Below the pieces are notes generated by a model, which saw nothing but the letters and a program-made list of their open reading frames with translations, did not search any database and was not told where the DNA came from. A stretch of 64,000 bases of DNA from Hyphomicrobium sp. (lineage in GTDB: Bacteria > Pseudomonadota > Alphaproteobacteria > Rhizobiales > Hyphomicrobiaceae), in contig JABFRT010000010.1 of assembly GCA_013141015.1 (NCBI GenBank), forward strand, positions 1-64,000, written 5' to 3'. The stretch's first letter is position 1. Every line of letters starts with the position of its first letter. Positions 50,977 through 60,049 of the stretch are shown here, piece after piece. The position numbers and the translations under genes are program-made.

Positions 50977-53925
50977 CTAACGAACGAGCCGGTCGTAGGC
51001 CTGATGAACAAGGTTAAGCTGGGCTTTCAGCTTGGCCTCCAACGCTTCGAAGCTATCTGCCCCGCCGGCCTTGGCAAGCAGCAGTTTCAAGCCGCCCGGC
51101 GCGGTTTTGGGATCAAAGCCGTGGTCAAGGCTGAGCCGCAGAATCTGCGTCAGATCGTGAAACAGCCGCCCGGACCGGGTCAGCTGGTCGCAATCGCTGG
51201 CTGTAATGATTCCTGCATCCCGCAGCCGGGCGAAAGCTGCCAGCGTGTTCTGGTCAAGAACGCCTGGATGCAGGGCCGCGCTGACAAGTTGCAGATACTG
51301 AGCGATAAACTCGATATCAACGAGGCCGCCGCGCACCTGCTTCAAATCCCAGATGTCGGCCGTGCCCTTCTCAGCCGCGATCCGGTCGCGCATATCGCGC
51401 ACGTCGGCGGTGATTATCGCGCGGTCCCGCGGCTTGGTCAGCACAGCGCGTATGGCCGCATCGACCTCATCTTGCAGACGGAACGACCCGGCAATCACCC
51501 GCGCCCGGGTCAGTGCCAAGTGCTCCCAGGTCCAGGCTTCCGTGTTTTGATATTCGATGAAGCTCGACAACCGCGTCGCAACAGGCCCCTTCTGGCCTGA
51601 GGGGCGCAGGCGCATGTCAACGTCGTACAACCCGCCCTCTGCCGTCTGCGCCGACAGTGCCGTGATCAGCCGCTGCGTCAGCCGCGCGTAATAGTGGCTC
51701 GGCGCCAACGGCCGGCGGCCGTCCGATTGGATGGCGTCGGGCGCACAATCATAAATCAGGATCAAGTCGATATCCGACGACGCGGTCATTTCGCGGCCGC
51801 CAAGCTTGCCCATCGCAACAACAACGGCTTCGCCGCCGGGGATGCGTCCGTGCTCCTGCTCGAACGAGCGCTGGACTTCACGCAGCAGCGCCGCAACCAG
51901 CCGCTCGGCGATCAATGCGTAATTGGCACCAGCCTCCGCCGCCGTCACGCGGCCAGCCAGCACGCGCACGCCGACCAGAAACGCCTGCTCGCTGCCGATC
52001 ACCCGCGCCGTATCGAGGATGTCCTGCATCGGATCATCGGGAAGTTTCAAACGCGCCAGGCGGAACTCGCTTGACAGAAGTTCGTCGAGTTCATCGGCAT
52101 CGATATCGGTACTCAACAACCGCGGGTCGAGCACTGCATCCAGCAAGCGGCGGCGGCGCGACAGGATGCGCGCCAAGCGCGGCGTTGACCCCATGATGCT
52201 GGCGATCAGCTGCATCAACGACGGATTGGCTTTCAACAGCGAAAACAACTGCACGCCGGCCGGCAGCTCGCTCAAAAATTGATCGAAGCTTGCGATTGCG
52301 CCATCGGGATCAACTGTGTCGGCAAGCGCGGCGATCAGCATCGGCTGGACTTCGGTCAAGCGTTCGCGCGCTTGCGGCGAGCGCACGGCGGGCGTCCGCC
52401 CGTGATGCCATCCGCGCACAATCGCCAACACTTGGGCTGGTTGAGAATAGCCAAGCCGCGCCAGTTCTTCGAGCGTCTTGGGATCGTCGGTTGCGCCAGC
52501 AAACACCATGTTGCTGCCAGAGCGCGTCAATTCAGGCGCGTCCTCGAACAGCCCCGCATAGTGGCGTTCAACGGTTTCCAGTACGCGCACCAGATCTTTC
52601 GAAAGCGCCGCGCCGTCAGGGTAGCCTGAAAACTTGGCGATCCGCTCAAGCCCTGCTTCCGTCTCCGGCATGTCGTGTGTCTGTTCGTCGGCGATCATCT
52701 GCAAGCGATGTTCAAGGCGGCGCAGATATTTATAGGCGCCGTCCAATTCAGCACGCACGTCCGGCTTGACCCACCCACGCGCCTCAAGCGCCTTCAGCGT
52801 ATCCAGCGTCGCCTTCAAGCGCAGATCGGGTTGCCGCCCGCCCGCGATCAACTGCTGGGTTTGTGCAAAAAATTCGATCTCGCGAATACCGCCGCGCCCG
52901 AGCTTGACGTTTTGCCCGAGCACGGTGATGCCGCCGATGCCCTTATGCACGTGGATCTGCCGTTTCATCGCGTGCACGTCAGCGATGGCCGCGAAGTCCA
53001 GATACTTGCGCCAAATAAACGGCGCCAACTCGCTGAGGAACGTTTCTCCAGCTTCGATATCGCCAGCGCAACTGCGCGCTTTGATCATCGCCGCGCGTTC
53101 CCAATTCTGGCCAACCGTTTCGTAATAGCCGTGCGCCGCAGCCGTTGATAGCGCCACCTGGGTTGCGCCCGCATCGGGGCGCAGCCGCAAATCGGTGCGG
53201 AACACATAGCCATCGGCGGTGCGCTGCTCGAGCAGTTCGACCATATCGCGCGTCAGGCGCACGAAAAACGATTGCACGTCTTTATCGCCCGTCACGCGCG
53301 CCCTTGAGCGGTCAAAGAACACGATCAGATCGATATCACTCGAATAGTTGAGCTCATAGGCGCCGTGCTTGCCCATCGCGAGAACGAAATATCCAGAGCC
53401 CTTCTCAGGTTCTGCCGGATCGAGCGGCTGCCATTGGCCGGACTGCGTTGCTATTCGGAATAGATAGCGCACGGACGCTTGCGTCGCGGCATCGGCGCAT
53501 TCGGCCAGCACACGCGTCACCGTCATCACCGGCCAGACGCCACCAAGATCGGCCAGCGCCGTCAGCAGCGCCACCTGATTCTTGTAGTTCCGCAGGATGC
53601 GCTTGGCGCTGGCCATGTCGCTGGCGCCGGCCATGTGCGCGTGCAGCGCCGCCGTAATGCCGGCGAATAGATTTTCCGGCACGCTTGTTAAAATGCGTTC
53701 CAGCCGCCCCATATCGCGGTGGATCAAGCCTGAGAGATATGAAGAACTCTCAAACACTCCGCTGAGCAGCCGGGCCACGCGGGCGTCACTGAGCAGCCCA
53801 TTGCGCCCGGCGTTCTCGGCTTCTGCGAGAAGACCTCTGAGATCTTCAGTAGCGCGGCCGCCATCGTCACTGACGGGCGCCTCTTGAATGCGCTCAAGGA
53901 ATATCTGGGGCTCTAGGTCTTTCAT
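50977..53925 (-). CDS. glnE: Glutamine synthetase adenylyltransferase/deadenylase
   Basis: A 982-residue bifunctional nucleotidyltransferase. The N-terminal deadenylylase domain has MGKHGAYELNYSSDIDLIVF, and the C-terminal adenylyltransferase domain has MGKLGGREMTASSDIDLIL; each carries the DxD metal motif. It controls glutamine synthetase activity in answer to PII. The ATG at 53925 lies five bases after the stop of the upstream kinase gene, so it is probably translationally coupled to the two-component system. Confidence 0.96.
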   Translation of the reverse strand: MKDLEPQIFLERIQEAPVSDDGGRATEDLRGLLAEAENAGRNGLLSDARVARLLSGVFESSSYLSGLIHRDMGRLERILTSVPENLFAGITAALHAHMAGASDMASAKRILRNYKNQVALLTALADLGGVWPVMTVTRVLAECADAATQASVRYLFRIATQSGQWQPLDPAEPEKGSGYFVLAMGKHGAYELNYSSDIDLIVFFDRSRARVTGDKDVQSFFVRLTRDMVELLEQRTADGYVFRTDLRLRPDAGATQVALSTAAAHGYYETVGQNWERAAMIKARSCAGDIEAGETFLSELAPFIWRKYLDFAAIADVHAMKRQIHVHKGIGGITVLGQNVKLGRGGIREIEFFAQTQQLIAGGRQPDLRLKATLDTLKALEARGWVKPDVRAELDGAYKYLRRLEHRLQMIADEQTHDMPETEAGLERIAKFSGYPDGAALSKDLVRVLETVERHYAGLFEDAPELTRSGSNMVFAGATDDPKTLEELARLGYSQPAQVLAIVRGWHHGRTPAVRSPQARERLTEVQPMLIAALADTVDPDGAIASFDQFLSELPAGVQLFSLLKANPSLMQLIASIMGSTPRLARILSRRRRLLDAVLDPRLLSTDIDADELDELLSSEFRLARLKLPDDPMQDILDTARVIGSEQAFLVGVRVLAGRVTAAEAGANYALIAERLVAALLREVQRSFEQEHGRIPGGEAVVVAMGKLGGREMTASSDIDLILIYDCAPDAIQSDGRRPLAPSHYYARLTQRLITALSAQTAEGGLYDVDMRLRPSGQKGPVATRLSSFIEYQNTEAWTWEHLALTRARVIAGSFRLQDEVDAAIRAVLTKPRDRAIITADVRDMRDRIAAEKGTADIWDLKQVRGGLVDIEFIAQYLQLVSAALHPGVLDQNTLAAFARLRDAGIITASDCDQLTRSGRLFHDLTQILRLSLDHGFDPKTAPGGLKLLLAKAGGADSFEALEAKLKAQLNLVHQAYDRLVR

Positions 53926-53929
53926 GATG

Positions 53930-55399
53930 TCACTTTGCTGCAACGGCCGTGCGCCCGCCGTCTACGTGTTGTCCTTTGGACCGCGCGGCCGGTCCTTGAT
54001 GCATGACAACGCGCTCCGATAGCACCAAGTCGACCTTCAGTCCGGGGGCATGGTCAGACAACCTGATTTCACCGTGATGAAGCCGCGCGACCGCCGCAAC
54101 AAGGCTGAGGCCAAGACCGGTGCCAGGTTTGGTCCGGCTCTCCTCAAGCCGCACGAAGCGCTTCAAAACGCGAGCGCGGTCTGCAGTCGAAATGCCGGGC
54201 CCTTTGTCGGCCACCGAAATCACCGCTGCTTCGCCAAGACGCCCTGATGTCACGCGGATCGCGCCATTGGCGGAACTGACGCGCGAGTATTTGATGGCAT
54301 TGTCGATCAGGTTGGCGATGGCTTGGACGATCAGCTGGCGATTGGCCATCACTTCGACGCCCTTTTCCGTTTCAACGCTCAGATCAAAGCCGTCTTCTTC
54401 AGCGGCCGGCATATAGAGTTCGGCAACGTCTTCGACCAGCGCTCCGAGGTCAAAGCGCTCCAGGCTCTCTTCAAGTGGACCCGCCTCAAGCCGCGCAATC
54501 AACAACAGCGCGTTGAACGTCTTGATCAGATCGTCGGCCTTTTCAATCGTCCCCTCTAAGCCCTCGCGATATGCCTCGCCGCCACGCGGGTCACGCAGCG
54601 CCGCTTCGGCTGAATTGCGCAAGCGGTTGAGCGGCGTTTTCAAGTCATGCGCGATATTGTCGGAGACTTCGCGCAGGCCGCTCATCAAGCCTTCGATCCG
54701 GTCCAGCATTTCATTGAGATTGGCTGACAGCGCGTCAAGTTCGCCGCCGCCCGCTTCAACCGGAATGCGCCGCGACAGATCACCTTCCATGATCGAGCGG
54801 CTGGTGGCCGTAATCCGTTCCAACCGGTTGAGCGTGAAGCGGCTGACAGCCAGCCCCCCCGCCAACCCCAGCAGCGACAACAGCCCAAAGCCGATCAGAA
54901 ACGTGCGCTTCATCGCGTCTGCAAACGCGCGCTGCTCTTCGATATCGCGGCCGATGATAAGTGTGTTGCCGCCGCCGATATCAACAGGTATGGCAACGGC
55001 CAGCCGATCAGCGCTGGCGGCACCGCGCACCGGACTATAGCGGAACACACCGCCTTGTGGCGCCACTTCCAGTTCGGGCGGCAGACGGTTGAGGTTGCCG
55101 GCGAGCTTCGTTCCCCTTGCATCGGTCAGAAAATAGAGGCCAGTGCCGTCTGGCCGGCTCAGTGCTGCAATTTTCGCGGCAATCGCCTCTGTCCCGCCAT
55201 CGCGCGCATCCGTGCGCAACAGTTGCGCTTCAGCCCGCAGCGCTGAAAGAACCTGATCTGTGAGGATCGAGTTGGTCTGCCGGAACAGCAGTCCGGTCAG
55301 CAGTGCCGCGGCCAACACCAGTGCGATCACCGCCGCCGCGGTCAGACGGAAGGCGGTGGTTGTGAATACCCTGATGATCCTTTCAGAGAGCGCCGTCAC
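53930..55399 (-). CDS. Sensor histidine kinase (OmpR-partner type)
   Basis: About 489 residues. A first helix (LTAAAVIALVLAAALLTGLL) and a second near residue 175 (FLIGFGLLSLLGLAGGLAV) enclose a periplasmic domain. A HAMP segment follows, then HisKA with NIAHDLKTPLNRL, then the ATPase domain with NLIDNAIKYS, DKGPGIS and GTGLGLSL. The GTG at 55399 overlaps the response regulator stop by 17 bases. The order RR-HK-glnE behind degP occurs in rhizobia. Confidence 0.92.
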   Translation of the reverse strand: MTALSERIIRVFTTTAFRLTAAAVIALVLAAALLTGLLFRQTNSILTDQVLSALRAEAQLLRTDARDGGTEAIAAKIAALSRPDGTGLYFLTDARGTKLAGNLNRLPPELEVAPQGGVFRYSPVRGAASADRLAVAIPVDIGGGNTLIIGRDIEEQRAFADAMKRTFLIGFGLLSLLGLAGGLAVSRFTLNRLERITATSRSIMEGDLSRRIPVEAGGGELDALSANLNEMLDRIEGLMSGLREVSDNIAHDLKTPLNRLRNSAEAALRDPRGGEAYREGLEGTIEKADDLIKTFNALLLIARLEAGPLEESLERFDLGALVEDVAELYMPAAEEDGFDLSVETEKGVEVMANRQLIVQAIANLIDNAIKYSRVSSANGAIRVTSGRLGEAAVISVADKGPGISTADRARVLKRFVRLEESRTKPGTGLGLSLVAAVARLHHGEIRLSDHAPGLKVDLVLSERVVMHQGPAARSKGQHVDGGRTAVAAK

Positions 55400-56063
55400 G
55401 AAGGGTGTATCCTGCGCCGCGCACCGTATGCAGCAGCGGCTTGTCAAAGCTCTTGTCGATCTTGGCGCGAAGCCGCGAAACATGTACGTCAATGACGTTG
55501 GTTTGCGGATCGAAGTGATAATCCCAAACGTGCTCGAGCAGCATCGTGCGCGTTACCACCTGCCCCGCGTGCTGCATTAGATATTCAAGCAACCGGTATT
55601 CGCGCGGCTGCAGCAGAATGTGTTCGCCGCCCCGCGTCACCCGATGAGACAACCGGTCGAGCACCAGATCGCCGACGGTATAGCGCGTCTGCTGTTCCTC
55701 GGGCACCGTGCGCCGGCCAAGCGCTTCGACGCGCGCCAGCAATTCGGAATAGGCATAGGGTTTGGTCAGATAATCATCGCCGCCAGCGCGCAGCCCCTTG
55801 ACGCGGTCGTCGACTTCTCCCAGCGCTGACAGGATCAATACTGGTGTGCGATTGCCGTTGGTGCGCAACGTCTTAATGACCGATAGGCCGTCGAGACGTG
55901 GCAACATACGGTCAACGATCAGCACGTCGTAGGTGCCTTCGCCCGCAAGCCCCAGACCCGTCTCACCATCGCCTGCCAAATCGGCAGTGTGGCCGCTTTC
56001 TTTGAGCGACTTCTGCAAGAATTGCGCGGTCTCGCGGTCATCTTCGATCACCAGCACACGCAT
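55383..56063 (-). CDS. OmpR/PhoB-family response regulator
   Basis: A 226-residue regulator: receiver (VLVIEDD, phospho-Asp in VLIVDRMLPRLDG, Lys in YLTKPYAYSE), then a winged-helix DNA-binding domain (LLQPREYRLLEYLMQHAGQV and TNVIDVHVSRLRAKI). The ATG at 56063 has GGAAGAG upstream. Its stop overlaps the kinase start, and a hairpin separates it from degP upstream. By analogy with rhizobial FeuPQ and other PhoPQ-like systems it may sense envelope or osmotic conditions. Confidence 0.93.
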   Translation of the reverse strand: MRVLVIEDDRETAQFLQKSLKESGHTADLAGDGETGLGLAGEGTYDVLIVDRMLPRLDGLSVIKTLRTNGNRTPVLILSALGEVDDRVKGLRAGGDDYLTKPYAYSELLARVEALGRRTVPEEQQTRYTVGDLVLDRLSHRVTRGGEHILLQPREYRLLEYLMQHAGQVVTRTMLLEHVWDYHFDPQTNVIDVHVSRLRAKIDKSFDKPLLHTVRGAGYTLRDGAL

Positions 56064-56129
56064 CGCGGTTTTCTCTTCCGGTTTCGCTTCAACGGTCACG
56101 TCTGAGACTCTCTTTACCCGCATCGCTGC

Positions 56130-56171
56130 AAAAGGTCGAGGCGGCGCCTCCTTCCAGAAGACGCCGCCTCG
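56130..56171 (-). terminator. Terminator-like hairpin between degP and the regulator
   Basis: CGAGGCGGCG (56137-56146) and CGCCGCCTCG (56162-56171) form a perfect ten-pair stem with a 15-base loop. On the minus strand it is followed by ACCTTTTG. It lies 34 bases after the degP stop. Partial readthrough into the regulator genes is possible. Confidence 0.65.
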
Positions 56172-56204
56172 CCGCAATCTTAATTCTGCTGCCGGCAGGG
56201 CGTC

Positions 56205-57818
56205 CTAGCCCTTCTTATCCTTCAGCTGCACGGCCACGAAGCGCTTCTGATCGGCCGACTTGACGTGCAGCAGAACGGCGCTGCGCTTCAAATCCTGGGC
56301 CTTCTTGACGCCAGCCACCACGTCGTCCGGCGCCGTGACGGGCTGGCCCGAGACTTCGAGGATTATGTCACCTGCCTTGAGGCCCTTTTCAGCGGCATCG
56401 GATGAGGCTTCAACTTCGGCAATGACCACGCCTTCCTTGGGGCCGCCATTGCGTGCCGGCATCAGCGTCAGCCCGAGCTGGCTCAGTTCCAGCTTCGACT
56501 TTTCAGGCTTTGCATCGTCATCGTTTCCGCCACCCTTCATCATCGCTTCCGGACTGTTCGGGAACAGGCCGAGTTTGACCTTCACAGTCTGCTCGGCGTT
56601 GTTACGCCAGACCTTGACGTCAACCATCGTTTCCGGATTGAGCTCGGCAATCTTGCGGGCAAGGTCGCGGCTGTCGGCAATCTTGTCGGCATTGATTTGC
56701 AGAATGGCGTCCTGAGCTTTGAGGCCCGACTTGGCAGCCGGACCATCAGCCGTCACTTCGCTGATCAATGCGCCCTTCGGTTCGGAAAGGCCGAGGCTTG
56801 CAGCGGTATCTTCGTCAACGTTCTGGATCTTGACGCCGAGCCAGCCGCGATTGACCGTGCCACCCGCCTTCAACTGCTTGACAACTTCGTTGACGGTTTT
56901 GGCTGGAACAGCAAAAGCAATACCCACGTTGCCGCCCGACGGCGAGTAGATCGCCGTGTTGACACCAAGCACATCACCTTCAAGGTTGAACGTCGGACCG
57001 CCCGAGTTGCCGCGGTTCACGGCCGCGTCGATCTGCAGATAGTCATAAGGTCCTGAGCCGATGTCGCGTGCGAGCGCCGAGACGATACCAGCCGTCACCG
57101 TTCCGCCGAGACCGAATGGATTGCCGACCGCCAGCGCCCAATCGCCAACGCGCGCTTCCTTGTCCGAAAGCTTGACGAACGGGAAGGTTTTGTCGCTCTG
57201 GATCTTGATCAACGCGATATCGGTGCGCGGATCCGTGCCAATCAGCTTGGCATCATACTTGGTGCCTTCGCCGCGGCCATTGTCGTCAAACTGAACCTGG
57301 ATCTTGGAAGCGTTGTCGATCACGTGGTTGTTGGTCACCACGTAACCGTCGGCCGAAATCACAAAGCCAGAACCCTGGCCTTGCACAGCCTTCGGCTTGC
57401 CACCACCGCCTTCGCCCTGTCCGAAGTCCTTGGGCAGGTTTTTGAAGAAGTCATGCAACGGGTGATCTTCCGGCAAATCCGGGACCGAGAAGCCGGGACC
57501 ACCGCCAGGTCCGCCACCGGGACCGCCCTTGCCCTTGCCGCCCTTGTTCTCAGCCATCTTTGACGCGCCGCCGTCGTTGACGACCGACACGGAGACAACC
57601 GTCGGCTTAACCTTATCGACGAGATCGGCAAACGACAGCGGTGCGCGCCCGAACGGCGTCTGCACTGAATTTGCGGCCGGCATTTCGGCGCGCACAGGCG
57701 TTGCGATGTTGGTGAAGCAGACGCCGAGCGCGCCAGCGGTGACGACCGCGGCGAGCGCTGGCCCGCTAATTGCTGAGAAGGACTTGAACGAAGCCGCAAA
57801 GCGGTTGGAAGAGCGCAT
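56205..57818 (-). CDS. degP: DegP/HtrA-family periplasmic serine endoprotease
   Basis: A 537-residue Do-type protease. Signal or anchor region to about residue 45, a Gly-rich linker (residues about 92-113), the trypsin-like domain with His165 (VTNNHVID), Asp200 (DPRTDIALIK) and Ser272 (RGNSGGP), then two PDZ domains (GWLGVKIQNVDEDTAASLGL and VVIAEVEASSDAAEKGLKAG). It degrades or refolds misfolded envelope proteins. The ATG at 57818 follows TTGGAG. Confidence 0.96.
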   Translation of the reverse strand: MRSSNRFAASFKSFSAISGPALAAVVTAGALGVCFTNIATPVRAEMPAANSVQTPFGRAPLSFADLVDKVKPTVVSVSVVNDGGASKMAENKGGKGKGGPGGGPGGGPGFSVPDLPEDHPLHDFFKNLPKDFGQGEGGGGKPKAVQGQGSGFVISADGYVVTNNHVIDNASKIQVQFDDNGRGEGTKYDAKLIGTDPRTDIALIKIQSDKTFPFVKLSDKEARVGDWALAVGNPFGLGGTVTAGIVSALARDIGSGPYDYLQIDAAVNRGNSGGPTFNLEGDVLGVNTAIYSPSGGNVGIAFAVPAKTVNEVVKQLKAGGTVNRGWLGVKIQNVDEDTAASLGLSEPKGALISEVTADGPAAKSGLKAQDAILQINADKIADSRDLARKIAELNPETMVDVKVWRNNAEQTVKVKLGLFPNSPEAMMKGGGNDDDAKPEKSKLELSQLGLTLMPARNGGPKEGVVIAEVEASSDAAEKGLKAGDIILEVSGQPVTAPDDVVAGVKKAQDLKRSAVLLHVKSADQKRFVAVQLKDKKG

Positions 57819-57953
57819 CCCGTAAATCTCCAATCTGAAAAAGGCACGTTGAGCCTTATCGCTGGGGTAACGGACGCGGGATTACCGCAGCATTTCGGCC
57901 GTCTTAACTGTTGGTAATGTCGCCCCTATTTGGGGCGGCGAGGCCGAGGGCCC

Positions 57954-58856
57954 ATGCATCACTCTCCTCCCCATTCTTTGCTATCCGCGATGCGGTTTGC
58001 GGCTGCCACCGGCCTGTTAATCGCCGCCATTTTTGCCGTCTCGACGCCAAGCGCGGCGGCCGTCTTCGGATCGGACAATCGCAGCCGCCTTGCGGCCCGC
58101 GACCGCGCCCTCAGCAGCCAAATCGGCACACTGTCCTCATCCCAAACAGGTGCGTTCTGCACAGCCTTCTGCGCCGGAGATGATCTCATCGCCACAGCCA
58201 GCCATTGTCTGTATGGCACGGCTGCCAGCGCCGGACCTGATCTCAAAGACCTAACTTTCAAGCTCGGCTCAGCCCGCACGACGGAGCACGGAACGCCCCT
58301 TTCCGGCAGCTCAAGCCTCAACCAAACAGCGAATGTCGCATCCGGGACCACGAGGCTTGCCGTCGAACCACCGATTGGAGCCGTGGCGGATTGGGCAGTC
58401 GCCCGGTTGAAAACGCCCGCATGCCGCGCTGGCCATCTGCGCTTGAGCCAGCTTGATCCAACCGCGATCCGCGCCGAAGCCGCACGCGGTAACGTCTATC
58501 AGATTGCAGTGCATGCCGATTTGCCCGATACCGATTTGCGCCGGGGCGCGCCCTGCGCCATTGGTTCGTCATTTCCGAAGGCTGACGCTGAAACCATCGC
58601 CCGCGATTTCACTGCGCCGCAATCGATCCTGTTTCATACCTGCGACACAGGCGGGGGATCATCGGGTTCGCCGTTGCTGATCGATACACCCAATGGGCCT
58701 GAAGTGGTCGGCATCAATGTCGGCACATATATTTTGTCACGCAACGTCTCGACCGCGCGGGACCCAAAGCAAGCTCCCATCAGCGAAGCGATTGCCAATA
58801 CTGCTATTTGGATCGCGGCAATTGCAGGGGCGGTGGCGGAGATGGGACGTCACTGA
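57954..58856 (+). CDS. Trypsin-like serine peptidase
   Basis: A 300-residue exported chymotrypsin-fold protein. The signal peptide lies around residues 13-35 (MRFAAATGLLIAAIFAVS). Catalytic residues are visible: His in IATASHCLYG, Asp in VADWAVARL and Ser in GGGSSGSPLL. Four Cys near the active site suggest disulfides. It is divergent from degP with a shared upstream region of 135 bases. A start at 57990 is also possible. The target is unknown. Confidence 0.85.
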   Translation: MHHSPPHSLLSAMRFAAATGLLIAAIFAVSTPSAAAVFGSDNRSRLAARDRALSSQIGTLSSSQTGAFCTAFCAGDDLIATASHCLYGTAASAGPDLKDLTFKLGSARTTEHGTPLSGSSSLNQTANVASGTTRLAVEPPIGAVADWAVARLKTPACRAGHLRLSQLDPTAIRAEAARGNVYQIAVHADLPDTDLRRGAPCAIGSSFPKADAETIARDFTAPQSILFHTCDTGGGSSGSPLLIDTPNGPEVVGINVGTYILSRNVSTARDPKQAPISEAIANTAIWIAAIAGAVAEMGRH

Positions 58857-58966
58857 CGCACCCCGGCCGGTTTTCAGGAACTCGCTTGTCAGACGGCAGT
58901 TCAAACTGCAATTCAAACTGACTGCATTGCCGCAGGAACCGTCCCTGAATATTGCAGTCACCGAAT

Positions 58967-59299
58967 TCAAAAAATGCTTTCGTCCACAGAACCACTTAAA
59001 ATCCTGCAGGGATGCCCGCTCAACACAACGCGATCACCGCTTTGAATTGCCCAGGTGAAGTGTGTGAACGACAAGCCGCCTTTATGTAACAGCCCATCAC
59101 GGGCGGCAAACGGTGGGGCAAGTTCACCTATAACAGCTAATCCTTTTCCATCAGAAAGAAAGCACATTTTGCGATAGAATCCGCGCGCAGCGGGCTCGAT
59201 ACTCCAACAGCCTACAAGTACATTGGAGGCACTTTCAGCTTTCACTGCAATTGCGCCGCCGCATAACAAAGATGCAGCAATATATGCAATCTTTCGCAT
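58967..59299 (-). CDS. Small hypothetical exported protein
   Basis: About 110 residues with a clear signal peptide (MRKIAYIAASLLCGGAIAVK). The mature part has three Cys (VGCWSIEPAA, YRKMCFLS and GHPCRIL), and Trp near residues 32 and 82; it would be a small disulfide-bonded periplasmic domain. No family recognised. The ATG at 59299 is chosen over one five codons upstream because it begins the signal peptide. It is convergent with the trypsin-like gene. Confidence 0.6.
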   Translation of the reverse strand: MRKIAYIAASLLCGGAIAVKAESASNVLVGCWSIEPAARGFYRKMCFLSDGKGLAVIGELAPPFAARDGLLHKGGLSFTHFTWAIQSGDRVVLSGHPCRILSGSVDESIF

Positions 59300-59377
59300 T
59301 GCCGGCCCCGGCAACTATAATAGGATAGTGAGTTCTGAGTGCTTGAGCATTTTGCTCATACGGAATCGCATGCACTT

Positions 59378-59520
59378 CCTTCTCCTTTTGGGAGAAGGTG
59401 GTCCGCCTGGCGCGGTAGCGCCAAATCAAGAGGACCGGATGAGGGGCTGCCACGGCACCCTTGTTGCGGGCTAAGTCCCCTCACCTGTCCCTTCGGGACA
59501 TCCTCTCCCAAAGGGAGAGG
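59378..59520. repeat. RIME-like intergenic repeat
   Basis: Two hairpins bound the element: CCTTCTCC...GGAGAAGG at 59378-59398 and CCTCTCCC...GGGAGAGG at 59502-59520, with GGATGAGGGG and CCCCTCACC between. This matches the general form of rhizobial intergenic mosaic elements (RIME). It lies between ccmH and the small exported protein. Confidence 0.7.
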
Positions 59521-59556
59521 AAAGTATAGGCTTGGTCCGTCAGATCGGAACCTGCA

Positions 59557-60045
59557 TTAGGAGTGGGTCGGGCCAAGCAGCTCATCCAGCCGTGCGCGTT
59601 CGGCGTCAGTCAGTGGTGCAGCCGCTCCGGCCTCAACCTTCGGCGCGCGCATCGCTTTGCGCCCCATCCAAATGCCACCCAACAGCAAGGCAAGCGGCGA
59701 AAGCCACAAGATCAGCGTCGAAGGCTTCAGCGGCGGCTTGAGCAGCACGAAATCGCCATAGCGTGCCACCACGTAATTCATAACAGCTTTATCGTCATCG
59801 CCAGCCTTGATGCGCTCGCGCACCAGCAGCCGCAGATCGCGGGCCAGCGGCGCATCGCTATCGTCGATCGACTGGTTCTGACAGACGAGACAACGCAAGC
59901 CTGCAGATAACGCGCGCGCGCGGCTCTCTTGCACGCCATCGGGCAATATTTCGTCCGGCTGCACGGCCTGCGCGGCAAAAGGCAATGCCACCGCCGCCAG
60001 CACTGCAATCATCCAACGCACCATAGATCCACGGCGGCGCATCAT
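59557..60045 (-). CDS. ccmH: Cytochrome c maturation protein CcmH
   Basis: A 162-residue periplasmic thiol protein (CycL in rhizobia). The active motif is LRCLVCQNQSI (LRCxxCQ). It has a signal peptide and a C-terminal membrane helix (LILWLSPLALLLGGIWMG). It reduces the apocytochrome CXXCH thiols. The ATG at 60045 has GGAG about seven bases upstream and lies four bases after the ccmF stop. It is the last gene of the ccmI-E-F-H operon. Confidence 0.95.
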   Translation of the reverse strand: MMRRRGSMVRWMIAVLAAVALPFAAQAVQPDEILPDGVQESRARALSAGLRCLVCQNQSIDDSDAPLARDLRLLVRERIKAGDDDKAVMNYVVARYGDFVLLKPPLKPSTLILWLSPLALLLGGIWMGRKAMRAPKVEAGAAAPLTDAERARLDELLGPTHS

Positions 60046-60049
60046 GGGT

